From an uncultured Chitinophagaceae bacterium (lineage in GTDB: Bacteria > Bacteroidota > Bacteroidia > Chitinophagales > Chitinophagaceae), in NCBI GenBank assembly GCA_937862815.1, contig CALMED010000012.1, forward strand, positions 1-64,000: a stretch of 64,000 nucleotides of DNA, written 5' to 3'. Both the position numbers and the translations under genes were made by a program. The notes below the pieces were generated by a model. It saw only the letters and a program-made list of their open reading frames with translations, searched no databases and was not told the DNA's origin. Positions 33,397 through 41,658 of this stretch are shown in pieces; the stretch's first letter is position 1; every line of letters begins with the position of its first letter.

Positions 33397-35322
33397 ATGG
33401 CTGCGCATCTACCGATGGACCTGAGCGACTCATTTGAACGGATTCCCACCCGCATTTTTCCGGGCGCACCGGATGGCTCCCGTTGGGTGGCGGCCCAGGT
33501 GGCGTCAACGATCCGCGAAAAAGCTTCCCGGGGGGTCCCCTGCGTATTGGGACTCGCGACCGGATCCACCCCTAAAAGTCTGTACGCCGAACTGGTGCGC
33601 ATGCACCGGGAAGAGGGGCTGAGTTTCCGGAATGTGATTGCATTCAACCTCGACGAATACTACCCCATTGAACAGGAAGCTGCACAGAGTTACTACCGCT
33701 TTATGCGAACGCAGCTATTTGATAAAGTGGACATCGACCCGTCCAATTGTCACATACCGGATGGTACCATTCCCAAAGAACAGATCAAGCAGCATTGCAC
33801 CGCGTATGAACAGCTGATTGCTGAAAAAGGCGGCATTGACCTGCAGATCCTGGGCATCGGGGTGAACGGGCACATCGGCTTCAACGAACCCGGCTCATCG
33901 CTTTATACCAAAACGCGCCTGATCACCCTCACCAACTCCACCCGCCTGGCCAATGCCTATGAGTTTGCCAACATCAGCGAAGTGCCGCGTCTTGCCATCA
34001 CCATGGGCATCAGCTCTATCTTCAAAGCCCGGCGCATCATCCTTATGGCCTGGGGCTCCGCCAAGGCCCCCGTTGTGCAACAGGCGGCGGAGGGCGATGT
34101 AACCGAGCAGGTGCCCGCATCGCTTTTGCAGAATCACGATGATGTGCAGTTTGTGCTCGATGAAGCGGCCGCCGCCGAACTCACCCGTTACAAGAGTCCC
34201 TGGCTTACCGGCGAGTGCGAATGGACACCCAACATGATGAAAAAGGCCGTTATCAACATGGCCCTGAAACTGGGAAAACCCGTACTGAGCCTCACCAGCA
34301 GCGATTACAACGAATTCGGGCTGAGCGACCTGTTGGTGGAGAAAGGAGATCACTACGACATTAACCTGCAGGTGTACTACATGCTGCGTGACAGCATCAC
34401 CGGCTGGCCGGGCGGTAAGCCCAATGCGGTGATTCCAACCCACCCCGAACGCAGTGAGCCTTATCCCAAACGGGTACTCATCTTTTCCCCGCACCCCGAC
34501 GACGACATTATTTCCATGGGCGGTACCTTTCAGCGCCTGCACGACCAGGGGCACGAAGTGCACGTAGCCTACCAGACCAGTGGCAATATTGCCGTTACCG
34601 ATGAATTTGTAACCCGCTTTATGGAATTTGCCGTAGGTTTTGAAGCCATGACCGGTATTGATAACACCAAATCCACCTCCCTTCTGCAGGAAGCCCGCAG
34701 CTACCTCACCCAGAAAAAAGCCCAGCAGGCCGATACATCGGAAATACGTTCGGTTAAAGGATTAATCCGCCGTTGCGAAGCCGCAGCCACCTGCCGGTAT
34801 GTAGGACTGAAAGAAGGCCAATGGCATTTTCAGAACCTGCCCTTCTACGAAACCGGCACCATCGATAAAAAACCGATGGGCGAAGAAGACATCCGGCTCA
34901 CCATGGAATTGCTGCGCAGGATCCAGCCCCACCAGGTGTATTGCGCCGGCGATTTTGCCGACCCCCATGGCACCCACATCGTCTGTTTTAACGTGGTTTT
35001 GGAGGCCCTGAAACGCATCAAGGCGGATGGCGATCCATGGATAACCGATTGCTGGCTCTGGCTCTATAAAGGAGCCTGGCAGGAATGGAACATGGAAGAA
35101 ATTGAAATGGCCGTGCCCATGAGCCCCGACCAGGTTCTGCGCAAACGCTTCGGCATTTTCATCCACCAGTCGCAGAAAGACATGGTTCCCTTCCAGGGCA
35201 GCGACAGCCGCGAGTTCTGGCAGCGGGCGGAAGACAGGAACCGGCAGACGGCGGAACTCTATGCCCGGTTGGGCCTCACGCACTACGCTGCCATGGAAGC
35301 ATTTGTGCGGTGGCACTACTGA
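33397..35322 (+). CDS. NagB-type glucosamine-6-phosphate deaminase fused to an LmbE/PIG-L deacetylase
   Basis: A 641-residue two-domain cytoplasmic protein. The N-terminal half (about 20-285) is a NagB domain: LGLATGSTPKSLYAEL, FNLDEYYPI and GIGVNGHIGFNEPGSS supply the phosphate loop, catalytic Asp and the His/Glu pair; the DG of the E. coli enzyme is NG here, as in many relatives. The C-terminal half (about 360-640) is a PIG-L/LmbE zinc deacetylase with SPHPDDD (His366) and DPHGTH (His524, His527). Together they could deacetylate and deaminate a GlcNAc-phosphate to fructose-6-phosphate. The fusion occurs widely in Bacteroidota; the activity of the second domain is inferred. The ATG at 33397 is chosen over an upstream TTG inside the operator. 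Converges on the next gene, 4 bp away. Confidence 0.9.
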   Translation: MAAHLPMDLSDSFERIPTRIFPGAPDGSRWVAAQVASTIREKASRGVPCVLGLATGSTPKSLYAELVRMHREEGLSFRNVIAFNLDEYYPIEQEAAQSYYRFMRTQLFDKVDIDPSNCHIPDGTIPKEQIKQHCTAYEQLIAEKGGIDLQILGIGVNGHIGFNEPGSSLYTKTRLITLTNSTRLANAYEFANISEVPRLAITMGISSIFKARRIILMAWGSAKAPVVQQAAEGDVTEQVPASLLQNHDDVQFVLDEAAAAELTRYKSPWLTGECEWTPNMMKKAVINMALKLGKPVLSLTSSDYNEFGLSDLLVEKGDHYDINLQVYYMLRDSITGWPGGKPNAVIPTHPERSEPYPKRVLIFSPHPDDDIISMGGTFQRLHDQGHEVHVAYQTSGNIAVTDEFVTRFMEFAVGFEAMTGIDNTKSTSLLQEARSYLTQKKAQQADTSEIRSVKGLIRRCEAAATCRYVGLKEGQWHFQNLPFYETGTIDKKPMGEEDIRLTMELLRRIQPHQVYCAGDFADPHGTHIVCFNVVLEALKRIKADGDPWITDCWLWLYKGAWQEWNMEEIEMAVPMSPDQVLRKRFGIFIHQSQKDMVPFQGSDSREFWQRAEDRNRQTAELYARLGLTHYAAMEAFVRWHY

Positions 35323-35326
35323 ATTT

Positions 35327-36481
35327 TCAGATATCCGCTATTTCCACCACAACCAGCCAGCGGGGCTGAACCAACCCTTCGCGTACCCAGCGGATCCAGG
35401 CTTCCTGCTCACTCTGCTCCCGTAATCCCTCGTCGTTCCACCACTCCGGACTGCACAGGCATCCCAGGGAGGGCGTATGCGGCCAGTATGGCTGGCCCGC
35501 GTAAAATCCCGGATCAATGGTGGTGCCATGGGCGATGATCTCTGTACGGCCGATACGCCCGGCCTCATAACTCTCCCACAGTTCCGCAAACTTCGCATAA
35601 GGCCCCAGCAGCCGGCGGTACGTTTCCTGCTCATCACCCGGCAGGTCAAAGAACGGCATCGCAACTCTTTCAAAAGGCATCGCCAATTGGAGATTGGTAG
35701 TCGGACCAATCCAGTCATTGTCCGACGTATCCAGACCGGTGATGCGGTAAAGTCCCTGCGGCGTGTTGCCATTGGTGAGATAAAACGGCAGATTGGTGAT
35801 GGAACGGGCCAGCTGTAAAAACTGCAATACCACCCCGTTACTATCCCGTAGCCAATCGCCCCCCGCTAACCGCATCTGCAGGTAGCCGGGCCGGTTACGG
35901 TCGCGGTGCTGGAAAGAAACCAGCAGATCCGCCCCTGGTAAAAAACCAGTGTCCAGCAGATCCGCTTTCCGGAATTGCGCTTGCAGCGTTCGGTTGTGGA
36001 ATTGCCGGTGCAAGCGGTAAAAATCAGATTGGAGAAAAGCTGAATCCAACCGCAGCGGCGCTGCATAACCGGCTTGCTGCAGGTACTCCAATGCCATTGC
36101 CTTATTCTTATGCCCCTGCAAACGGGGAAGCAATGCCGCCACCTGCCGGGCAAATTGCAGGGGATAGAGCGTGTACAGCATTTCGAGATAAGCCCGCTGC
36201 GTACCAATGCCCATTTGCGGAAGTACCTGCAGATGCCCGGGAATGAGTGTATCAAATCCGGGCGGCCGGTACAATTGCAGCTCCATGGCCCAGCAGGCGC
36301 CCAGCCATTGAGCTGCAGTTGAAGCCTGCAACGGCAGCAGCAGGGTTTGGCGTACTTGCTGGTGAAGCGCCTGTGTTACCGAATCCCGTACCGGGCGGGA
36401 AGCAAAGGGGAAAAATGTTTCCTGAGCTGTTAACCCGGAAAAAACGAGCACAAAAACAAAAATCGAGAACGCCTGTTTCAT
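35327..36481 (-). CDS. Exported protein with L,D-transpeptidase-like HG...SxGC motif
   Basis: A 384-residue protein not recognised with certainty. A signal peptide (MKQAFSIFVFVLVFSGLTAQ) is followed by about 290 residues without familiar motifs. The C-terminal region has AHGTTIDPGFYAG (His318) and PSLGCLCSPEWW (Ser338, Cys341, Cys343), which resemble the catalytic HG...SxGC of YkuD L,D-transpeptidases, although the following Arg is missing and the spacing is longer. It could be a cysteine amidase or transpeptidase acting on peptidoglycan. Last gene of the six-gene reverse operon; its ATG overlaps the NAGPA stop by 4 bp. Confidence 0.5.
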   Translation of the reverse strand: MKQAFSIFVFVLVFSGLTAQETFFPFASRPVRDSVTQALHQQVRQTLLLPLQASTAAQWLGACWAMELQLYRPPGFDTLIPGHLQVLPQMGIGTQRAYLEMLYTLYPLQFARQVAALLPRLQGHKNKAMALEYLQQAGYAAPLRLDSAFLQSDFYRLHRQFHNRTLQAQFRKADLLDTGFLPGADLLVSFQHRDRNRPGYLQMRLAGGDWLRDSNGVVLQFLQLARSITNLPFYLTNGNTPQGLYRITGLDTSDNDWIGPTTNLQLAMPFERVAMPFFDLPGDEQETYRRLLGPYAKFAELWESYEAGRIGRTEIIAHGTTIDPGFYAGQPYWPHTPSLGCLCSPEWWNDEGLREQSEQEAWIRWVREGLVQPRWLVVVEIADI

Positions 36482-37485
36482 CGCCTTTTAATCAGCACGG
36501 CACTCATCACTGCCCTTTCTGTACCTGTGCCACCGGCACGCACCGTACTCGTATTATTGACAATCAGGGCGGTTGAACCGCCTCCGTCGAGATTGATAGC
36601 ACCCTGGCAGCCGAGCGACTGCATCAATGCGGCGGTGGTGGCCAGATTCACACCCGGGTAGTTGGGCGGATTGTCGCCTTCCACTGCCAACAGCAGCACC
36701 ATGCCGGAACCGGAAAACCCTATGGCAGAGCGGGGCCGGTTAGTATTGTTATTGATATCTATCAACTCCTCTGCATCGGTAATCTGTATGGTGTTGTTCC
36801 GTATCAGCAAAGGGGAGCCGCCAATGGCCGCCGTAGTGTTCCATACAATGCCTCCTGCCGGGAAAGAAGCCGTAGGTTGCGGCTGCGGAGCTGTACCCAG
36901 CGCATTGGGACTGGGAGAGGGATAGCCGTAAATTAAATCATTACCTGCACCCACATGGTAGATCCACCCAACCTGCGGTGAACCGGCCGACGTAAGACCG
37001 AATGCGGCCCGGGTGGGGTAATACGGCACATTGCTCCCGTTGAAACTACGGGTGACCGATTTGATGTTAGGCGACAAGATGGCACCGTTGTACTGCACCA
37101 GGCTGAACGACTGGTTGGGCGATCCGAAATAGCCACCGTTAATGCCGGCAAATACCGACCCCGGCTCATCCCGCACAAAGGCCGATACCGTTTTGGCCGC
37201 GGTGGCCAGCACCGGCTTAAACTCGAACGTGGTATTGCGGCTATCATAGGCCAGACAAAAGGCCTTTATGGTTTGTCCATTGAAAACACTATCAAACTGG
37301 TACAGCTGAATCCCCTGTGGAAATGTAGTGGTGTAGGAAGTAGCCAACCTCCAACCGGCTGGTAGGGTAATGAGCGTTGTACCAGGCTGTACAGGTGTAC
37401 CAGGATTGTTATTCGAAGGCGGATTTGACTTTTTGGTACAGGCTGCCAGTTGAAGCAATAAGAGCACAGTTAGAAAGCGTATCAT
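36478..37485 (-). CDS. NAGPA-type phosphodiester glycosidase, lipoprotein
   Basis: A 335-residue lipoprotein (LQLAACTKKS, Cys16) with the phosphodiester glycosidase domain shared with the mammalian uncovering enzyme. Conserved blocks are FAGINGGYF, RSAIGFSGSGMVLLLAVEG and INLDGGGSTAL near residue 300. The family hydrolyses GlcNAc-alpha-1-phosphodiester bonds, and relatives are found in phage and cell-wall contexts. In this locus it could release GlcNAc from a phosphoglycan or teichoic-acid-like polymer. It overlaps both neighbours by 4 bp (ATGA), indicating translational coupling. Confidence 0.87.
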   Translation of the reverse strand: MIRFLTVLLLLQLAACTKKSNPPSNNNPGTPVQPGTTLITLPAGWRLATSYTTTFPQGIQLYQFDSVFNGQTIKAFCLAYDSRNTTFEFKPVLATAAKTVSAFVRDEPGSVFAGINGGYFGSPNQSFSLVQYNGAILSPNIKSVTRSFNGSNVPYYPTRAAFGLTSAGSPQVGWIYHVGAGNDLIYGYPSPSPNALGTAPQPQPTASFPAGGIVWNTTAAIGGSPLLIRNNTIQITDAEELIDINNNTNRPRSAIGFSGSGMVLLLAVEGDNPPNYPGVNLATTAALMQSLGCQGAINLDGGGSTALIVNNTSTVRAGGTGTERAVMSAVLIKRR

Positions 37486-38561
37486 TCTTCGTAAATTTTA
37501 TGCGGCTCCCGCAGGGTTTCAAAATAAAAGAAGCACTCCCCTTCAAATCCGTATTTGCGATTGAGTGCAATCATCTGTTGCAGCATCTCCGGCGATACGC
37601 GGTATCCATCGCCCAATGATGTAAGCACGCCGGGGAACACCTGTTTTTTCTGTTCGGGGCGCACCTGGCTGCTCAGCTCCTGCAACACTTTTTCATAGGC
37701 TTCGATGTTATACCGGTACAATTGCGGGATCACCACATCGGCATAGCCGCCGTTGAGCCAGGCGGGCCAGTCCTGCAGGTACTGTTCCTTGCTCCAGGGA
37801 TAGATGCTGGGAGCCCAGGACACCACGCAACTGCTGCGGGCCGCTTTCACCGCCTGGTACAATTGCTTCCCAAACATACTCAGCTGATCGGCTTTCCATT
37901 GTAAAAAGGCCGGTTCATCATGCGTTGCAGGCACCTCTTTACCGGTAGCCTTGCGATACAGCTCCCGGGTATACGGATCGTACCCCCCCTCTGCAGGCAT
38001 GGCAGGTAAGCGATCGTCGCCCTGCACACCATCTACCTTATAATTATTGACTACTTCCAGCACCAATTCGTTCATAAACTGCTGTACTTCGGGATGCAAG
38101 GCATTCCACCAGAAAAAACCATTCTTCTGCAGCAGATTTCCCTTTGCATCTCTGCCGGCCCAATGTGAATAGCGTTGCATCCACAGACCGGTACTGTCTT
38201 TATAATCGTACGAAAAACCAAACTCAAACCAGGCATGCACAGCCAGGCCTTTCCGGTGCCCTTCTTCTACAATTGCTTTGATGGGATCAAAAGAGCCGTA
38301 CACCGGATCCTGTTTCACACCAATATAGCGTTCCACCACCTTACTGGGGTACATGGTGCGGCCTTTGTTCCATACCACCACGTACAACGTATTAATGCCT
38401 TTCTGCTTGCAGAGATCTACGGTTTCATTTACTTTTTCCGGACTACGGAGGGCTTCACTGGCCACATTGGTGATCCATACGCCACGAATAGGCGGCTTTT
38501 GCGCTTCACCGCTGCAAGCGGTAAACAATAAAATGAACGAAATAGCAAAAATTAACTTCAT
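37482..38561 (-). CDS. GHL10 (DUF187) family glycoside hydrolase-like lipoprotein, copy 1
   Basis: A 359-residue lipoprotein (LLFTACSGEA, Cys16) with a TIM-barrel GHL10 domain: RGVWITNVASEAL, NTLYVVVWNKGRTMYPS, LAVHAWFEFGFS, DGVQGDDRLPAMP and WAPSIYPWSKEQYLQDWPAWL. The paired aspartates of QGDDR and the Glu of FEFG are plausible catalytic residues. GHL10 enzymes are thought to cleave amino-sugar polymers but few are characterised. A close paralogue starts at 41659. Overlaps its neighbours by 4 bp on each side. Confidence 0.85.
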   Translation of the reverse strand: MKLIFAISFILLFTACSGEAQKPPIRGVWITNVASEALRSPEKVNETVDLCKQKGINTLYVVVWNKGRTMYPSKVVERYIGVKQDPVYGSFDPIKAIVEEGHRKGLAVHAWFEFGFSYDYKDSTGLWMQRYSHWAGRDAKGNLLQKNGFFWWNALHPEVQQFMNELVLEVVNNYKVDGVQGDDRLPAMPAEGGYDPYTRELYRKATGKEVPATHDEPAFLQWKADQLSMFGKQLYQAVKAARSSCVVSWAPSIYPWSKEQYLQDWPAWLNGGYADVVIPQLYRYNIEAYEKVLQELSSQVRPEQKKQVFPGVLTSLGDGYRVSPEMLQQMIALNRKYGFEGECFFYFETLREPHKIYEE

Positions 38562-39583
38562 AAGGATGCTTTATAATCCATGTAACGGTTGTATAAGTGT
38601 GCGGCGGATGGGTACATCGACTGCGGACTCATAAAATGTGAAAATTCAAACGTAATTGCCTTGTCGTAACCGGCGCGGCGGGCCGCTTCCAGTTTCAAAC
38701 GCAGCTTTTCCCATTTGATGGGCAGAAACTTAATGGGCATATCGCGGTCAAAACTTTCAGCATTGGTCCAGCATTGCATACCGTATCGGTCGGCCATTTG
38801 CTTGTTCACCCGGAAGAAAGCATCCAGCTCATGAAAATCAATGTGCCCGTCCTGAAAAGCTACCGCGTCCACGGCACCTTGTACTCCGTCAAAAATTTCA
38901 TTCCATTCCCGCTCGTGCTCCTGTATACTAACGGTATCTGCTTTGCTGAGCTGCCCCGATGCGGCCATTACAGCTTTCTTACCATCGATCCAGGGCGAGA
39001 TAAACGTGGGCAATCCGTTACTCACCTGCTTGCACTGCATGCCCAGGGTGCGGAATGCCTCAATAGCACCCCTGGTTTTACGACTGATTTCCATACTCAG
39101 GTACCAACCGCCAAAAGAGCTGTGGTGCCCATAGCGCTGCCACACTTCATCAATTACATAACGATTGTGATCGATTTCATGCTGCATATTGCCGGTATCC
39201 CAGTAGCGGCCACTGTCGTATAATCCGAAATAAAACCGCATGCCGTATTTGCCGGCCAAAGTCAGAAACAACTCCACCAGGTCCACCGGAGGCTGGTAAC
39301 AACCTTGCTGCAGCAGGTAAGCAGAGGGATAGGTAATGAAGCGCCGGTAGCCACTACGAATCAGGATGACCGTATCAATACCCATTGCCTGCATGTGCCG
39401 AAAATCCTGTTCCCACTCCTTCTCGCTCCAGTTCTGGTGCGGAATATCGTGACTGATTTCGTCTAAAAATGTTCCGGTTATCAACATAACATTCGTTTTG
39501 TAATTGTAATGCACAAGGAGCATATCTTCCTTCACTCCTTCACTTCCCGAAGCGTTGCCAGCAACGTTCGTGATCTTCGACAT
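38558..39583 (-). CDS. DUF4434 TIM-barrel protein
   Basis: A 341-residue protein of the DUF4434 family, a predicted glycoside-hydrolase-like barrel: ITGTFLDEISHDIPHQNW, MGIDTVILIRSGY, YFGLYDSGRYWD, GGWYLSMEISRKTRGAIE and DAVAFQDGHID. The Glu of MEIS and Asp of QDGH are candidate active-site residues. There is no signal peptide from the given start. Starts at 39583, 39523 (preceded by GGAG-like sequence) and 39487 (just before the conserved region) are all possible; the first is listed because it lies 12 bp after the esterase stop. Substrate unknown, probably an imported oligosaccharide if cytoplasmic. Confidence 0.75.
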   Translation of the reverse strand: MSKITNVAGNASGSEGVKEDMLLVHYNYKTNVMLITGTFLDEISHDIPHQNWSEKEWEQDFRHMQAMGIDTVILIRSGYRRFITYPSAYLLQQGCYQPPVDLVELFLTLAGKYGMRFYFGLYDSGRYWDTGNMQHEIDHNRYVIDEVWQRYGHHSSFGGWYLSMEISRKTRGAIEAFRTLGMQCKQVSNGLPTFISPWIDGKKAVMAASGQLSKADTVSIQEHEREWNEIFDGVQGAVDAVAFQDGHIDFHELDAFFRVNKQMADRYGMQCWTNAESFDRDMPIKFLPIKWEKLRLKLEAARRAGYDKAITFEFSHFMSPQSMYPSAAHLYNRYMDYKASL

Positions 39584-39595
39584 TAACTAAATCAC

Positions 39596-40258
39596 TCATT
39601 CAATCCCTAATACCACCTCCTTCCACCTTGCATACCCCGCACCTGTCAAATGCAACCCATCATTGGTATAGCGGGCATCAAGATTTCCTTCCACATCGGC
39701 AAAGGCCGAAAACAGATCAATATAATGCACTTGTAATTCGCGGCACAGCGCTTCCAGTTCTTTATTTATGGCCTGCACCTGCCCCCGTTTATTTTGGTGA
39801 TTCGGAAATTGCGTAAACGCATTATTTGTGGGCATCAACCCTTGTATATAAATGCGGGTAGCAGCGCAGTCCCTGCGCAGGGTTTCCACAATACGGCGGT
39901 AATTCCGCAGGGTCACTTCCACCGGTATGTTGCGTGCCACATCGTTAATACCAATGAGCAGGTACAAACGCGATGGCTGGTGGCGCACCACTTCGGGCAA
40001 ACGATGCAGCAACCCAAAGGTATTGTCGGCACTGATACCCCGGTTGAGGTTGCACTGATCAGGGAACAATTCATTCCATTCACCACTATCTGTAATGCTG
40101 TCGCCCAGCCAAACCACGCAGCCTTTTTTAACCGGCATCTGCTCAAAAAAACTCAGCTTCTGATCGTAGTAATAAAAATGAAATGACGAGTCGTACTGCT
40201 GCTGTGCAGCAACCGAACCCGAAAGAACCAGCAATATGGTGAGTGTACAAAACTTCAT
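39596..40258 (-). CDS. SGNH/GDSL-family esterase
   Basis: A 220-residue exported hydrolase with signal peptide MKFCTLTILLVLSGSVAAQ. The SGNH blocks are visible: VWLGDSITDSGEW (nucleophile Ser), NRGISADNT (Gly), LIGINDVARN (Asn), and YTNDGLHLTGAGYARW with the Asp and His of the triad. In a glycan locus it most likely removes acetyl or other acyl groups from sugars, for example sialate or GlcNAc O-acetyl esters. Its ATG overlaps the MFS stop by one base (TGATG). Confidence 0.88.
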   Translation of the reverse strand: MKFCTLTILLVLSGSVAAQQQYDSSFHFYYYDQKLSFFEQMPVKKGCVVWLGDSITDSGEWNELFPDQCNLNRGISADNTFGLLHRLPEVVRHQPSRLYLLIGINDVARNIPVEVTLRNYRRIVETLRRDCAATRIYIQGLMPTNNAFTQFPNHQNKRGQVQAINKELEALCRELQVHYIDLFSAFADVEGNLDARYTNDGLHLTGAGYARWKEVVLGIE

Positions 40259-41562
40259 CAGGCATCGGTTGCGTTATCGGTTAGCGCCTGTGCTACTGGC
40301 TTTAGCGGAACCAGCCAGGTAACCACAAAAGCGGGTATAGTAGCCACCAGCACCCACAGGAAAAATTTTTGATAGCCCATAGCATCACTCAAAACACCGC
40401 TCATCATACTGGCCAGTGTATATCCAAAATAAGTAATAGCGCTGCCAAAGGCATAATGCGCCATCTGGTATTTACCGGGAGCAATTTGCTGCATTATGAA
40501 GAGAATGATACCGATGAATCCAAACCCGTAACCGAAATGCTCTACAGTTATAGCAGTTCCGATTATCCACAGATTTTCTGTTTGTGTGTAGGCCAGGTAG
40601 GAATAGGCGGCAAATGGCAAATTGAAAAAAGCGCACAACAGCAACAAGGTGCGACGATTCAATCCTTTTTTGGCCACATAATAGCCCGCCAGCAGCGATC
40701 CCAATACAAATGCGATGGTACCATAAATACCGGTCAATAATCCAAGTGTAGATTCCTGCAGCCCCAATCCACCAACTTCCCGCCCCGCCTTCATAAACAG
40801 GGGCATAATTTTAATGGCTTGCCCTTCAGCAAAGCGGTACAAGATGATAAACAGCAACCCTGCCCAGATGTATTTCTTTTGAAAAAAACTTACCAGTACA
40901 TCCTTAAGCGTTTTCCATACTTCGGAGGCAGAATGCACTTTGTTGCGTTCGGGATCCGAGGGCAACATGCGACTGCTGTATAAACCCGCCAGTAACATAA
41001 CACCGGCATAAACAGCCAGCACCACTGCCCAGGCGTTGCGGTCGCCCCAAACCGGTATGAGCGCACCGGCCAGGAATACCATTCCACCGTTTGAAAACAG
41101 TTTGGCGAAATTGTAAAAGGTGCCCTGCCAGCCAACAAACCGGGCCTGTTGGGTGGGATTGAGTTGTTGTAAATACAGGCCATCGGCCGCAATGTCCTGT
41201 GTGGCCCCGAAAAAAGCCACCAAAAAGAACAACACCACAGAAATACTGAAGAATGCTTTGCTGTAGAGCGAAAGCAGGGCCATTGCAAATAGCAAACCGC
41301 ATACCATTTGCGATACATAGATGTAAAACCGTTTGGAGCGGTACAACTCCATAAACGGACCCCACAGCGGTTTAAAACTCCAGGGAAGAATCAGGATGCC
41401 GGTCCAGAAGGCAATCTGGGCATCACTCATTCCCTGGCTCTTATACAGCAGGGCCACCACGGTACCTCCCAGGGCCAGGTTGGGTAATCCCATGGCAAAC
41501 CAGGTGGTGGGGATCCAGTAAAGCGGAGAATGGCGGTTTTGTTTGGATGTTGCGGGAGTCAA
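40258..41562 (-). CDS. AmpG-like MFS sugar/muropeptide transporter
   Basis: A 434-residue MFS protein with 12 hydrophobic segments. It resembles AmpG and related amino-sugar permeases: LPWSFKPLWGP (59-69) and FFGATQDIAADGLY (117-130) match the AmpG signatures. AmpG imports GlcNAc-anhydroMurNAc, and relatives in Bacteroidota loci import other amino-sugar oligosaccharides. It is the first gene of the six-gene reverse operon and shares a 96-bp divergent promoter region with the second GHL10 gene. Confidence 0.85.
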   Translation of the reverse strand: MTPATSKQNRHSPLYWIPTTWFAMGLPNLALGGTVVALLYKSQGMSDAQIAFWTGILILPWSFKPLWGPFMELYRSKRFYIYVSQMVCGLLFAMALLSLYSKAFFSISVVLFFLVAFFGATQDIAADGLYLQQLNPTQQARFVGWQGTFYNFAKLFSNGGMVFLAGALIPVWGDRNAWAVVLAVYAGVMLLAGLYSSRMLPSDPERNKVHSASEVWKTLKDVLVSFFQKKYIWAGLLFIILYRFAEGQAIKIMPLFMKAGREVGGLGLQESTLGLLTGIYGTIAFVLGSLLAGYYVAKKGLNRRTLLLLCAFFNLPFAAYSYLAYTQTENLWIIGTAITVEHFGYGFGFIGIILFIMQQIAPGKYQMAHYAFGSAITYFGYTLASMMSGVLSDAMGYQKFFLWVLVATIPAFVVTWLVPLKPVAQALTDNATDA

Positions 41563-41581
41563 GCAGAATCGTTTTAAGAGC

Positions 41582-41651
41582 CCAAGTTAATTAATATTTT
41601 TAAAAACTATTGCTTAAAGCAAATTTTTTTAACTAAGTTTGTTGCAAACTT
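41582..41651. promoter_or_regulatory. Divergent promoter/operator between the MFS operon and the GHL10-GH92-GH20 unit
   Basis: For the forward unit, TTG (41610-41612) is followed after 21 nt by the -7 box TAAGTTTG (41634-41641), 17 nt before the ATG at 41659. The box overlaps an inverted repeat AAGTTT-GTTGC-AAACTT (41635-41651). A second palindrome TTGCTT-A-AAGCAA (41610-41622) covers the -33 element. For the reverse operon a TAACTTGG near-match to the -7 box lies at 41589-41582. Confidence 0.6.
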
Positions 41652-41658
41652 TCTTGCC

